DNA of 44,336 nucleotides from Marivita sp. (GTDB taxonomy: Bacteria > Pseudomonadota > Alphaproteobacteria > Rhodobacterales > Rhodobacteraceae). Shown piece after piece: positions 1 to 8,242 of this stretch. The notes under the pieces were generated by a model that saw only the letters and a program-made list of their open reading frames with translations, was not told the DNA's origin and made no database searches. A program made the position numbers and the translations under genes. The stretch lies in the NCBI RefSeq assembly GCF_022763305.1, contig NZ_JALEGT010000096.1, forward strand, positions 1-44,336, written 5' to 3'. Position 1 is the first letter of the stretch. Each line of letters starts with the position of its first letter.

Positions 1-99
1 GCCTATCAAAAGCACCGAGTCAAAAAGATAAAGAAGCAATCCAAATCAGAAGGCCATTACGCTAAACTGTAGCACTTATTTTGAAGCAGGTCCTTAGCG

Positions 100-645
100 C
101 ATAAGTTGGTCGGAAAGTTCTGCGATCACCTTTCGTTGCACCGCCAATCGTTGAACTACGCCCGCGAGAACGTACATATCTATCGTTCGACCAATGTACG
201 ACTGGATGAGAAAGATCACCGCGCTGCTGGAACCCCTGACAGACTACATCGGCACGGTGATTCAGGCGGCACGGGGCCGGCCTCGTTCCCAGACGACACC
301 CTGATCCGGATGTAAAGCGATGGCAAGGCCGGGAAGTTCCAGACTGCTCGAATGTGGAGCTATGTCCGTGACGAACGGCCATGGTGCGGTCAGGCGCCAC
401 CATGCACCTGGTACCAGTTCAGCGAGAACCGAAAAGGCGAACACCCCGCGCCATCTCCAGGAATCCATGTCGTCCATGCAGATGGCTACAACGGGTTCAA
501 CGGTATCTTTGGCGACAATCTGGCCACCCAGCAGGCCTTCATTGCCTACGTGCAGCGCAAATTCGTCGATGTCTTCGAACGCGACGGATCGGCGATTGCC
601 AAGGCGATCACACTATACGACAGCGGGGCGACAGGGGAAGGTTTA
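100..645 (+). pseudogene. Decayed IS66-family transposase (TnpC-like)
   Basis: Three stretches read like consecutive parts of an IS66 TnpC transposase. The first, about 106-205, encodes KFCDHLSLHRQSLNYAREN, matching the family's 'KFADHLPLYRQ...YAREGV' region. The next, about 205-265, is in another frame (WMRKITALLEPLTDYIG). The third resumes the original frame with PDDTLIRM, a TAA stop at 313-315, then MWSYVRDERPW, HADGYNGF and VQRKFVDVFERDGSAIA, matching the family's catalytic core. It therefore has at least two frameshifts and one in-frame stop, and it lacks most of the N-terminus and the C-terminus. No terminal inverted repeats or TnpA/TnpB partners were seen. The local base composition is visibly more AT-rich than the rest of the window. 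Family assignment is by motif memory; non-functionality is seen directly. Confidence 0.8.
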
Positions 646-745
646 TCACCCTGTCGCTCATTACTCAGCCTTCATCTTCAGAGAATATTGAACGGGAAGT
701 ATCTTTGGGCGTTGTCGCACAACAAGAGGCGCTCAGACATCACGG

Positions 746-1795
746 TCAATGAAGAAATGGCCGATTAATGGCTACATCTGCTGCGTCAAGCATCCGGACG
801 ACTGACCGCAGGCTTACCATCTGCTTCACCTCAAGGACATTGATAACCTCTAACACTGCATCGAGCGCATCATCTGGAAGCGCACGGCGCGAACCTTCTC
901 TGATCGCAAACCCCAAGAGATCAGATTTGGACAGAGCCGAAAGCTGCATGGGAGGACATCGACTTAGAAATGGGGCAGGCAGACCATCTAGAGAATTTGC
1001 AGTCATCACCCAAGTGATCCAAGACATGTCGAACGACACCCGAAAATAAGGGCACGCCCATTTCGCTGCGGTAAGCCGCTCGAGGAGTGGAAGCATGCCT
1101 TCGCTGAGAGAAAATCTCTGCCCTTTATTCGAAACCACGAGACCGGCCTTTTCGACTTCATCGATTATGATGACGGGATTTGCGACACCGGTTGACATGA
1201 TGCCGTCTAACGGTTTTCCTGGGCCTGCAGTGCTCCAGCCTCGCTGGGTGCCGACCACCGAAAAAGCGGCAGGCTCTCCCGTTGCTTCGATGATAGTTGT
1301 TGGAACAGACAGCTTCTCGGCGAGAAGGCGCGCCCAAAAACTTTTGCCGATTCCTGGCGGCCCTACCAATAGCAGTGGCTTCAAAAGTGGGGCGGGATCG
1401 CCGTTGCGCACAGACGCACGCATTTCCTGCCAAACGCGCTCGGTTGCTTCTGCCATCCATGGCATTTCGGCGTGGAGAGCACTTGCAATCTCATCAGCAT
1501 GATGTTCTGACTCAATTGGTCGTAATTCAGCGCCGTGCCGGAGAACCTCCAGCTTCCTTCTATCCTCCTTGCTAAGGTGCGACATTCTGGTCGCGCGAGC
1601 GACTGCAGTGAGATAAGATTCTGTTCGCCGACTAATCTTCAATTGGTCTGCCTCACTCAGCATTAAGTCCTTCTTGGTCGCAACACGCGCTAAGCGCAGA
1701 TTTTGAAGGTGCTGCCTCAAACGAGCCTCGATGTCGAAAGAAGTCGGCAACTCGTGGGGTGGGAAGGTGACGTCAACAAACTTGATCCGTGGCAT
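746..1795 (-). CDS. Lon-like AAA+ ATPase without protease domain
   Basis: A 349-residue protein with one AAA+ module in the C-terminal two thirds: Walker A GPPGIGKS (about residue 145), Walker B VIIIDEVEK (about 210), a sensor-1 stretch VMTAN (about 265), an arginine-finger-like SRC, and a sensor-2 helix SLRSVVRMLD near the end. The core resembles the ATPase of Lon or ClpX, but the polypeptide ends right after the ATPase lid, so there is no Lon Ser-Lys protease domain. The N-terminal ~100 residues are helical and unassigned. It would presumably act as a cytosolic remodelling or unfolding ATPase; the partner is unknown. It sits alone next to an IS66 remnant in an AT-richer patch, suggesting an acquired gene. 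The ATG at 1793-1795 follows GAGAGGATACCC, a weak ribosome site. The C-terminus ends 100 bp from the transposon remnant, so slight truncation is possible. Confidence 0.75.
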   Translation of the reverse strand: MPRIKFVDVTFPPHELPTSFDIEARLRQHLQNLRLARVATKKDLMLSEADQLKISRRTESYLTAVARATRMSHLSKEDRRKLEVLRHGAELRPIESEHHADEIASALHAEMPWMAEATERVWQEMRASVRNGDPAPLLKPLLLVGPPGIGKSFWARLLAEKLSVPTTIIEATGEPAAFSVVGTQRGWSTAGPGKPLDGIMSTGVANPVIIIDEVEKAGLVVSNKGQRFSLSEGMLPLLERLTAAKWACPYFRVSFDMSWITWVMTANSLDGLPAPFLSRCPPMQLSALSKSDLLGFAIREGSRRALPDDALDAVLEVINVLEVKQMVSLRSVVRMLDAADVAINRPFLH

Positions 1796-2216
1796 TGGGT
1801 ATCCTCTCTAATCCGGCGTGCCATTTAATCAGCAGCCAGTATCGCGCAGCGCAAAGCTGTTCGGTTGTCAGTAGGAGGATCCGGATCCCTGGCTTCGCTT
1901 TGAGTACAGATACCTTGTTCGGTCAACCACGTGGCGATGGCGACCGCTTGAAGAACAAAGATGTAAGCACCCGCTGTAAGGCCCGCGCAGAACCTAGTAA
2001 TATCAGAGACTTAGTGTAAAGTGTTCAATATATACCCAACAAATGTCCGTTCTTGGGGCCTGAATGTCCCTCAATTGCCCGCATTTACAGCCTCTAGCAA
2101 AATCAATAGCTTATGCCGCAGTGGCAGAGCATGACCCGCCAAGTGGCGGCCGAAATGCCCAAAATGGCAAACTTACCCTGGGCATTTCAATAATCAACAC
2201 CAACGACCCCGGCCAA
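1796..2216. other. 421-bp gap without a confident gene
   Basis: No convincing gene lies between the AAA+ ATPase and nrdJ. On the minus strand an open stretch from about 1997 to a stop at 1825-1827 has a protein-like composition, with one hydrophobic segment (AGLTAGAYIFVLQAVAIATW) and a polar tail, but no ATG, GTG or TTG start in frame; it may be a fragment. Two hairpins downstream of nrdJ (2136-2149 and 2153-2187) are the only clear structures. The rest must hold the ATPase promoter, which I could not identify. Confidence 0.4.
2153..2187 (-). terminator. Candidate nrdJ terminator hairpin
   Basis: AAATGCCC (2153-2160) and GGGCATTT (2180-2187) are perfect inverted 8-bp arms, about 30 bp past the nrdJ stop. 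The loop is 19 nt and there is no long U tract, so this may be an mRNA 3'-end structure rather than a classical intrinsic terminator. A second small hairpin, CCGCC-AAGT-GGCGG, follows at 2136-2149. Confidence 0.4.
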
Positions 2217-4508
2217 TTACCCGCACTTGCTGTGCCCACAAGACCCGCAGGTCATGCAGCCTTCGACCATGCGCATGTCGTACTGGCCGCAGCTGGGGCA
2301 GGCTTTGCCGCGACCGCCGGGCAGGTTGACCACCTGTGCCTGCGGATCGGATTTCAGCCCCATGCCTTCCCCCGCAAGGAACCCGATGGCGATCATGTGC
2401 TGTTCGATCACGCCGCCGATGGCGGCCAGAATCGACGGGATGTACTTGCCGTTCACCCATGCGCCACCCCGCGGATCGAAGACCGCCTTGAGTTCCTCGA
2501 CCACGAAGGACACATCCCCGCCGCGCCGGAACACAGCCGATATCATCCGCGTCAGCGCAACGGTCCAGGCGAAATGCTCCATGTTCTTGGAGTTGATGAA
2601 CACCTCGAAGGGGCGCCGATGCCCGCCGACAATGATGTCGTTGATCGTGAGGTAAATCGCGTGTTCGCTGTCCGGCCATTTCAGCTTGTAGGTAGCACCT
2701 TCCAATGCCTTCGGGCGGTCCAAAGGCTCGGACATGTAGATCACGTCGCCATGCGGCTGCTGCGGTTCTTCATCCGAGGATGTCACCACCTCCGGCGCGT
2801 CCGCCTTCTTTTCCTCAGCCACGGACAACACCGACCCTGTCACGTCATTCGGACGGTATGTCGTGCAGCCTTTGCAGCCGGTCTCGAACGCTTCCATGTA
2901 GACGTCCTTGAACGCCTCGAAGGAAATGTCCTCCGGGCAGTTGATCGTCTTCGAGATCGAGGAATCCACCCATTTCTGTGCCGCCGCCTGCATCTTCACA
3001 TGCTCCAGCGGGGCCAGGGTCTGGGCGTTCACGAAATAGTCGGGCAACTCCCTGTCGCCAAACTTTTCGCGCCACATCTGGACGGAGTAATCGACCACCT
3101 CTTCCTCGGTCCGCGTGCCGTCCTTTTGCAACACTTTGCGGGTGTAGGCATAGGCAAAGACCGGCTCGATCCCCGACGACACGTTCCCGGCGTAAAGCGA
3201 GATCGTCCCCGTCGGCGCGATCGAGGTCAGCAGCGCATTGCGGATGCCGTGTTCGCGGATCGCATCGCGCACGTCCTCGTCCATCATCTGCATGGTGCCG
3301 GATGCGAGGTACTTTTCCGCATCGAAGAGCGGGAACGCGCCCTTCTCCTTGGCCAATTCGACCGACGCCAGGTAGGCGGCGCGGGCAATCGCGTGCAACC
3401 AGCGCTCGGTCTGGGTTGCGGCCTCGTCCGAGCCATAGCGCAGACCCAGCATCAGCAGCGCATCCGCCAACCCGGTCACGCCCAAACCGATCCGCCGTTT
3501 GGCCTGCGCTTCGGCCCGCTGCGCCTCGAGCGGGAATTTCGACGCGTCCACCACGTTGTCCATCATCCGCACGGCCGTCGCGACCAACTCGTTCAGCGCG
3601 CCTTCGTCCAGCGCCGCCGCGTCCTCGAACGGGTCCGTCACCAGCCGGGCAAGGTTGATCGACCCCAGAAGACACGCGCCATATGGCGGCAGCGGCTGTT
3701 CCCCGCAGGGGTTCGTCGCGGCGATGGTTTCGACATAGCTCAGGTTGTTGGCCTGATTGATCCGGTCGATGAAGATCACCCCCGGTTCGGCATAGTCGTA
3801 AGTCGCGCGCATGATCCGGTTCCACAGATCCCGCGCCTGCACCGTGCGATAGACTTTGCCCTCGAACACCAGATCCCACGACCCGTCCGCCTTGACCGCC
3901 TCCATGAAGGCGTCCGTCACCAGCACCGACAGGTTGAACATGCGCAGCCGCGCCGCATCCGCCTTGGCGCCGATGAACTCTTCCACATCCGGGTGATCGC
4001 AGCGCATCGTGGCCATCATCGCGCCCCGGCGCGAGCCCGCCGACAAGATCGTGCGGCACATCGCGTCCCACACATCCATGAAAGACAGCGGCCCCGACGC
4101 ATCGGCGGCAACCCCTTTGACATCGGCGCCCTTGGGCCGGATCGTGCTGAAATCATACCCGATTCCACCGCCCTGCTGCATGGTCAGCGCGGCCTCTTTC
4201 AGCATCTCGAAAATGCCGCCCATGCTGTCGGGGATCGTGCCCATGACAAAACAGTTGAACAGCGTCACCGACCGCGCCGTACCGGCCCCTGCCGTGATCC
4301 GCCCCGCAGGCAGGTACTTGAAATCCTCCAGAGCGCCGTAGAAACGCTCTTCCCAGACCGCAGGCTCCGCTTCTACCTCGGCCAGAGACCGCGCGATCCG
4401 CCGCCACGTGTCCTCGACCGTCCGGTCCAGCGGCGCGCCATCCGCCTCTTTCAGACGGTACTTCATATCCCAGATCTGTTCAGCGATCGGCGCGGCAAAA
4501 CGGGTCAT
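2217..4508 (-). CDS. nrdJ: Class II (B12-dependent) ribonucleotide reductase
   Basis: Adenosylcobalamin-dependent ribonucleoside-diphosphate reductase, 763 residues. It makes deoxyribonucleotides in the cytosol with or without oxygen. The active-site finger-loop region NPCGEQPLPPYGACLLGSIN (about residue 265-290) is diagnostic for class II enzymes. The C-terminus carries CPSCGQYDMRMVEGC and CMTCGSCGHSKCG, redox cysteines that re-reduce the active site. The domain with FEVFINSKN and FVVEELKAVFDPRGG precedes them. The ATG at 4506-4508 follows AGAGGGG at good spacing. It is transcribed alone. Two dyads lie upstream at 4537-4552 and 4591-4606. I saw no cobalamin riboswitch box. The family call is secure. 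Confidence 0.96.
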   Translation of the reverse strand: MTRFAAPIAEQIWDMKYRLKEADGAPLDRTVEDTWRRIARSLAEVEAEPAVWEERFYGALEDFKYLPAGRITAGAGTARSVTLFNCFVMGTIPDSMGGIFEMLKEAALTMQQGGGIGYDFSTIRPKGADVKGVAADASGPLSFMDVWDAMCRTILSAGSRRGAMMATMRCDHPDVEEFIGAKADAARLRMFNLSVLVTDAFMEAVKADGSWDLVFEGKVYRTVQARDLWNRIMRATYDYAEPGVIFIDRINQANNLSYVETIAATNPCGEQPLPPYGACLLGSINLARLVTDPFEDAAALDEGALNELVATAVRMMDNVVDASKFPLEAQRAEAQAKRRIGLGVTGLADALLMLGLRYGSDEAATQTERWLHAIARAAYLASVELAKEKGAFPLFDAEKYLASGTMQMMDEDVRDAIREHGIRNALLTSIAPTGTISLYAGNVSSGIEPVFAYAYTRKVLQKDGTRTEEEVVDYSVQMWREKFGDRELPDYFVNAQTLAPLEHVKMQAAAQKWVDSSISKTINCPEDISFEAFKDVYMEAFETGCKGCTTYRPNDVTGSVLSVAEEKKADAPEVVTSSDEEPQQPHGDVIYMSEPLDRPKALEGATYKLKWPDSEHAIYLTINDIIVGGHRRPFEVFINSKNMEHFAWTVALTRMISAVFRRGGDVSFVVEELKAVFDPRGGAWVNGKYIPSILAAIGGVIEQHMIAIGFLAGEGMGLKSDPQAQVVNLPGGRGKACPSCGQYDMRMVEGCMTCGSCGHSKCG

Positions 4509-4536
4509 GGCAGCGATTCCCCTCTGATGGAAGACC

Positions 4537-4552
4537 GACAGGATACCCTGTC
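4537..4552 (-). promoter_or_regulatory. 16-bp dyad upstream of nrdJ
   Basis: GACAGGATACCCTGTC has perfect 6-bp arms (GACAGG/CCTGTC) around a 4-bp centre, 29-44 bp upstream of the nrdJ start. It could be an operator or an mRNA leader hairpin. NrdR boxes have the same 16-bp length, but the sequence is not the AT-rich NrdR consensus. Confidence 0.4.
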
Positions 4553-4590
4553 AGGGAAAAACAACAATTAGTTTTGATGGGACGAAAAGA

Positions 4591-4606
4591 CTACCACATT
4601 CGGTAG
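4591..4606. promoter_or_regulatory. 16-bp dyad between nrdJ and the DUF1489 gene
   Basis: CTACCACATTCGGTAG has 5-bp arms CTACC/GGTAG with a 6-bp centre and lies in the divergent region, 83 bp from the nrdJ start and 107 bp from the DUF1489 start. It is another candidate operator, possibly NrdR-like in size; the regulator is not known. Confidence 0.3.
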
Positions 4607-4712
4607 GACTTGGGGAAGACTCTGTGGATAACCCCATGAAAACCCTGTGCAGCCACGTCGCCCCTTGAACCCCCTTCTCCGACGTCTAATCTCCGCTGCA
4701 AGGGAGATCCCA

Positions 4713-5144
4713 ATGGCAGGCACCGTCCATCTCATCAAACTCTCGGTCGGCTCGGACAGTGTCGAACAGATCGAGGATTGGCAGCAGAACCGTTCGAAGC
4801 AGCGGGTCAACGGCCAGTATTTCCACCTCACCCGCATGTGGCCCAAACGCGAGGCGGACTTGCTCAACGGCGGCTCGATCTACTGGGTGGTCAAGGGTCT
4901 GGTGCAGGCCCGCCAGCGCATCATCGCACTTGAGGAAATCACCGGCGACGATGGCATCCGCCGCTGCGGCATCGTTCTTGACCCCGAACTGATCCGCACC
5001 GCCACCGCCCCCAAACGCCCGTTCCAGGGTTGGCGCTACCTCAAACCGGAAGACGCCCCGCCCGATCTGGGCAAATCGCGCCTCAACGACGACACCCTGC
5101 CCCCCGAACTGGCGGGCGCACTGGCTGAAATCGGTGTGCTCTGA
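4713..5144 (+). CDS. DUF1489 family protein
   Basis: A 143-residue cytosolic protein of the alphaproteobacterial DUF1489 family; no biochemical function is known to me. Recognisable stretches are MAGTVHLIKLSVG at the N-terminus, FHLTRMWPKR in the middle and RPFQGWRYL near the C-terminus. The start at 4713 is chosen because AAGGGAG lies 7 bp upstream; an upstream ATG in frame at 4647 would add 22 atypical residues. There are no membrane segments or signal peptide. It is probably monocistronic and divergent from nrdJ. Confidence 0.85.
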   Translation: MAGTVHLIKLSVGSDSVEQIEDWQQNRSKQRVNGQYFHLTRMWPKREADLLNGGSIYWVVKGLVQARQRIIALEEITGDDGIRRCGIVLDPELIRTATAPKRPFQGWRYLKPEDAPPDLGKSRLNDDTLPPELAGALAEIGVL

Positions 5145-5237
5145 CCGAACCGCACAGGTCCTCTGCGTTTCTGCACTGGCAGTTTCAGGATCAATGCATA
5201 GCTTGGGCGCACCCTCGCAGCGAACAGGAAAACCGAC

Positions 5238-6104
5238 ATGACCGACAGCTACACCCCTCCCAAAGTCTGGACATGGGACAAGGAAAACGGCGGCAAGTTT
5301 GCCAGCACCAACCGCCCCATTGCGGGCGCGACCCATGACAAGGAATTGCCGGTCGGCACCCACCCGTTTCAGCTTTACAGCCTTGCCACCCCGAACGGCC
5401 AGAAGGTCACGATCCTGTTCGAGGAATTGCTGGCAGCCGGTCACACCGGCGCGGAATACGATGCGTGGCTTATCAAGATCGGCGATGGCGACCAGTTCGG
5501 ATCGGGTTTTGTCGACATCAACCCCAACTCCAAGATCCCCGCACTCATGGACCGCTCCGGCGACACACCTGTGCGCGTCTTCGAATCCGCCGCGATCCTG
5601 ATGCACCTGGCCGAGAAATTCGACGCCTTCCTCGGGCCGAAGGAAAACCGCGCAGAGATGCTGAGCTGGCTCTTCTGGCAGATGGGCAGCGCGCCCTATC
5701 TGGGCGGCGGGTTCGGCCATTTCTACGCCTACGCGCCCGAACCGATGGAATACCCGATCAACCGTTTCGCGATGGAGGCCAAGCGCCAACTTGACGTGCT
5801 TGATCGGCAACTGGCCGACCGCGATTTCATCAGCGGGCCGGATTACACCATCGCCGACATGGCGATCTGGCCGTGGTATGGCGGGCTGGTTCTGGGCCGC
5901 CTCTACAACGCAGGCGCATTTCTTGACGTCGAAAGCTACACCAACGTGGTCCGCTGGGCCAAAGCCATCGACGCCCGCCCTGCCGTCAAACGCGGCCGCA
6001 TGGTCAACCGTGCCTTTGGCGACCCCAGCGAACAACTGCACGAACGCCACGACGCGTCGGATTTCGACACAAAGACGCAGGACAAGATCGCAGCCGCCGA
6101 GTGA
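5238..6104 (+). CDS. yghU: YghU-type glutathione S-transferase
   Basis: A 288-residue member of the Nu-class/YghU glutathione-dependent disulfide-bond oxidoreductase family. The N-terminal extension (about 45 residues) precedes a thioredoxin-fold domain with LYSLATPNGQKVTILFEEL, where TPNG is the glutathione-binding loop that replaces the Ser/Tyr of other classes. PALMDR and the ESAAILMHLAEKF helix (SNAIL-like motif) complete the GSH site. The C-terminal helical domain runs from about residue 135, with DYTIADMAIWPWY. It acts in the cytosol on disulfides or organic hydroperoxides. The start follows AGGAAAACCGAC. A strong GC hairpin lies right after the stop. Confidence 0.92.
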   Translation: MTDSYTPPKVWTWDKENGGKFASTNRPIAGATHDKELPVGTHPFQLYSLATPNGQKVTILFEELLAAGHTGAEYDAWLIKIGDGDQFGSGFVDINPNSKIPALMDRSGDTPVRVFESAAILMHLAEKFDAFLGPKENRAEMLSWLFWQMGSAPYLGGGFGHFYAYAPEPMEYPINRFAMEAKRQLDVLDRQLADRDFISGPDYTIADMAIWPWYGGLVLGRLYNAGAFLDVESYTNVVRWAKAIDARPAVKRGRMVNRAFGDPSEQLHERHDASDFDTKTQDKIAAAE

Positions 6105-6113
6105 CCCGCCGCA

Positions 6114-6136
6114 GCGCGCCGCGACAATCGGCGCGC
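6114..6136 (+). terminator. GC hairpin after the YghU-type gene
   Basis: GCGCGCCG (6114-6121) and CGGCGCGC (6129-6136) form a perfect 8-bp stem with a 7-nt loop, 10 bp past the stop. There is no U tract, so it may terminate weakly or protect the mRNA 3' end. Confidence 0.45.
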
Positions 6137-6176
6137 GGATATTGCCGCATCCCAGCGCGGCCTTATCTCACGCGGC

Positions 6177-7496
6177 ATGAAGGATGAGTTCGACAGCCGC
6201 AGCCGCGCCGTCCCCACCGGACGTGCCGCCCGTGCTGCCCGCATGGGCGGGCTGGCCGGGGGTCTTCTGACCTCCGCCGCCGCAGCCGGCGCGCGCTCGC
6301 TGTTTCAGGGCCGCAAACCGTCGCCCCGCGACATGTTCCTCACCCCGGCAAACGCCCAGCGCCTGACGCGTGAGCTTTCGCAGATGCGCGGTGCCGCGAT
6401 GAAGATGGGGCAGCTTCTCTCCCTCGAAGCAGGTGATCTGCTGACCCCCGAACTCGCCGCCGTGCTCCGCCCGTTGCAGGCGCAGGCGCATTTCATGCCG
6501 CCCGCGCAGCTCAAACAGGTGCTGACCAAAGCCTGGGGCGCAGATTTTACCAAACGGTTCAAAAAATTCGACGTCCGCCCCATCGCCGCCGCCTCCATCG
6601 GGCAGGTCCACCGGGCGCAAACCCAGGATGGCCGCGATCTGGCGATCAAGGTTCAATATCCCGGCATCCGCGACAGCATCGACAGCGACCTGCGCAACCT
6701 CGCCAGCCTGATGCGCCTCTCGGGCATGATGCCCAAGGGCCTCGACCTCGCTCCGCTGTTCGAGGACGCCCGCGCGCAACTGCATGAAGAGGCGGATTAC
6801 GAACAGGAGGCCCGCAGCCTGCGCCAGTTCGGAGACCTCCTGCAAGACGACCCGCACTTCATCGTCCCGCAGGTCCATGACGACCTCTCCACCCGCGACA
6901 TCCTCGCGATGGCGTTCATCCCCTCCGATCCCATCGACACGCTCGAAGATGCAGACCAGACCACCCGGAACCGGATGGCGGAACGCCTGATCGCCCTGAT
7001 GATGCGCGAGGTGTTCGACTTCCACCTTGTCCAGTCCGACCCCAACTTCGCCAATTTCCGCTGGCAGCCCGAGACCGGCAAACTGGTCCTGCTCGATTTC
7101 GGCGCAACCCGCCGCCTGACGCCCGACCTGGTGACCCGCGCCCGTGCCATCCTGCGCCCCGCGCTCGACAATGTCCTGCCCGGCATCGGCACCGCCCTGC
7201 GCGACCTTGGCCTGCTTGCCGACGCCCTGCCGGACAAAACCCGTGCCGAAATTCTGAGCATGGTCGAAACGGCCAACGCCCCAATGCTGCACCCGGACGG
7301 GTTCGATTTCGGCGACACATCCCTCGTGTCAGACCTGCGCGACCGGGGCATGGCGCTTGGCCGCGACCGGTCGATCCAGCACATCCCGCCGACCGAGGTG
7401 CTCTACCTGCAACGCAAGGCCGCCGGGCTGTTTCTGCTGGCGACGCGCCTGCGCGCGCAGGTCACGCTGCGCGACCTGTTCCAGACTTACGCATAA
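6177..7496 (+). CDS. ABC1/UbiB-like atypical kinase
   Basis: A 439-residue protein of the ABC1 (ADCK/COQ8/UbiB) family. The family's KxGQ motif appears as KMGQLLS (about residue 75) and the alanine-rich loop as AAASIGQVHRA (about 140), followed by the ATP-binding lysine in LAIKVQYPG. HEEADYEQEA, FHLVQSDPNFANFRW and VLLDFGATR (catalytic and metal-binding loops) are present. Family members support ubiquinone biosynthesis or lipid homeostasis. Unlike E. coli UbiB I see no C-terminal pair of membrane helices, so this is more like the soluble ADCK3-type paralogue. No Shine-Dalgarno precedes ATG 6177; TTATCT at 6163-6168 could be a -10 giving a very short leader. Confidence 0.88.
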   Translation: MKDEFDSRSRAVPTGRAARAARMGGLAGGLLTSAAAAGARSLFQGRKPSPRDMFLTPANAQRLTRELSQMRGAAMKMGQLLSLEAGDLLTPELAAVLRPLQAQAHFMPPAQLKQVLTKAWGADFTKRFKKFDVRPIAAASIGQVHRAQTQDGRDLAIKVQYPGIRDSIDSDLRNLASLMRLSGMMPKGLDLAPLFEDARAQLHEEADYEQEARSLRQFGDLLQDDPHFIVPQVHDDLSTRDILAMAFIPSDPIDTLEDADQTTRNRMAERLIALMMREVFDFHLVQSDPNFANFRWQPETGKLVLLDFGATRRLTPDLVTRARAILRPALDNVLPGIGTALRDLGLLADALPDKTRAEILSMVETANAPMLHPDGFDFGDTSLVSDLRDRGMALGRDRSIQHIPPTEVLYLQRKAAGLFLLATRLRAQVTLRDLFQTYA

Positions 7497-7499
7497 CGC

Positions 7500-7541
7500 G
7501 CCCAAACGCGTTGACGCGTTTGGGCACTCCGTCGACGGAGT
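7500..7541. repeat. Tandem palindromes between convergent genes
   Basis: Two hairpins lie back to back in the gap between the ABC1-kinase gene and hisG. The first is GCCCAAACGCG-TTGA-CGCGTTTGGGC (arms 7500-7510 and 7515-7525). The second is the perfect 16-bp palindrome ACTCCGTCGACGGAGT (7526-7541). Their centres are 21 bp apart. They probably act as a bidirectional terminator or 3'-end protector for both genes and belong to the same structural class as the arrays at 32.5, 35.9 and 44.2 kb. Confidence 0.75.
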
Positions 7542-7549
7542 GACCCGCG

Positions 7550-8242
7550 CTACAGCCCCAGCCGCTCGATCAACGCCCGCAGGTTCACCCGCTCCTGATC
7601 CGTCACCTCGGCCCGCCTGCTCCGGAACAGCGTCGCCTGGCTTTCCAGAATCGGCGGTTCATTCAGGATTTTCAGGTGGTTGGCCCGCAACGTCTCCCCG
7701 GTCGAGGTGATATCCGCAATCGCCTCAGCCGTCAGGTTCTTGACCGTGCCTTCGGTCGCCCCCTGACTGTCCACCAGCTGGTAATCCGCCACGCCGCCCC
7801 GGCGCAGATAGTCCCGCACCAGCCGGTGATACTTGGTGGCGATCCGCATCCGGAACCCATGCCGCGCGCGAAACGCTGCCGCGGCACCGTCCAGATCATC
7901 CAGCGTGTCCACATCGACCCAGCAATTCGGCACTGCCACGATCAGGTTCGCATGGCCAAACCCCAAAGGCGCCAGCGGTTCGACCTTCTGATCCCACTGT
8001 ACCAGCTTTTCCTGAATGAGGTCGTTGCCCGTCACCCCAAGGTGAATGCGCCCCGCCGCCAGTTCGCGCGGGATTTCCCCGGCCGAGAGCAGCACAAGAT
8101 CAACGCCGTCGACCCCGTCCACCGCACCGGCATATTCGCGCTCCGACCCCGTCCGCGTGAGCGTCACGCCCCGCGCGCCGAACCAGTCGAAGGTCTTTTC
8201 CATCAGCCGCCCCTTGGACGGCACACCCAGCTTGACCGTCAT
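7550..8242 (-). CDS. hisG: ATP phosphoribosyltransferase, short form
   Basis: Catalyses the first step of histidine biosynthesis (ATP + PRPP to phosphoribosyl-ATP). The 230-residue length marks the short HisG form, which lacks the C-terminal regulatory domain and needs HisZ. Typical stretches are LGVPSKGRLMEKT at the N-terminus, LGVTGNDLIQEK around residue 75 and the PRPP loop region near DSQGATEGTVKNL. It is the last gene of hisS-hisZ-hisG: its ATG overlaps the hisZ stop by 4 bp (ATGA), implying translational coupling and equal expression, as expected for a hetero-octameric HisG-HisZ complex. Confidence 0.96.
   Translation of the reverse strand: MTVKLGVPSKGRLMEKTFDWFGARGVTLTRTGSEREYAGAVDGVDGVDLVLLSAGEIPRELAAGRIHLGVTGNDLIQEKLVQWDQKVEPLAPLGFGHANLIVAVPNCWVDVDTLDDLDGAAAAFRARHGFRMRIATKYHRLVRDYLRRGGVADYQLVDSQGATEGTVKNLTAEAIADITSTGETLRANHLKILNEPPILESQATLFRSRRAEVTDQERVNLRALIERLGL

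Noticed and set aside
1825-1997. Small membrane protein on the minus strand
   Set aside because: The open stretch looks protein-like and has a hydrophobic segment, but no start codon lies in frame, so it is kept only as a note in the intergenic entry.
2064-4571. 835-codon open frame opposite nrdJ
   Set aside because: It is an antisense shadow of nrdJ, with biased composition and no family motifs.
4509-4712. Cobalamin riboswitch for nrdJ
   Set aside because: The leader is short and the conserved B12-box could not be found; only two small dyads are present.
7357-7710. Plus-strand frame bridging the ABC1-kinase gene and hisG
   Set aside because: It crosses the tandem palindromes and lies opposite hisG; composition is Arg/Ser/Pro-rich as in shadow frames.
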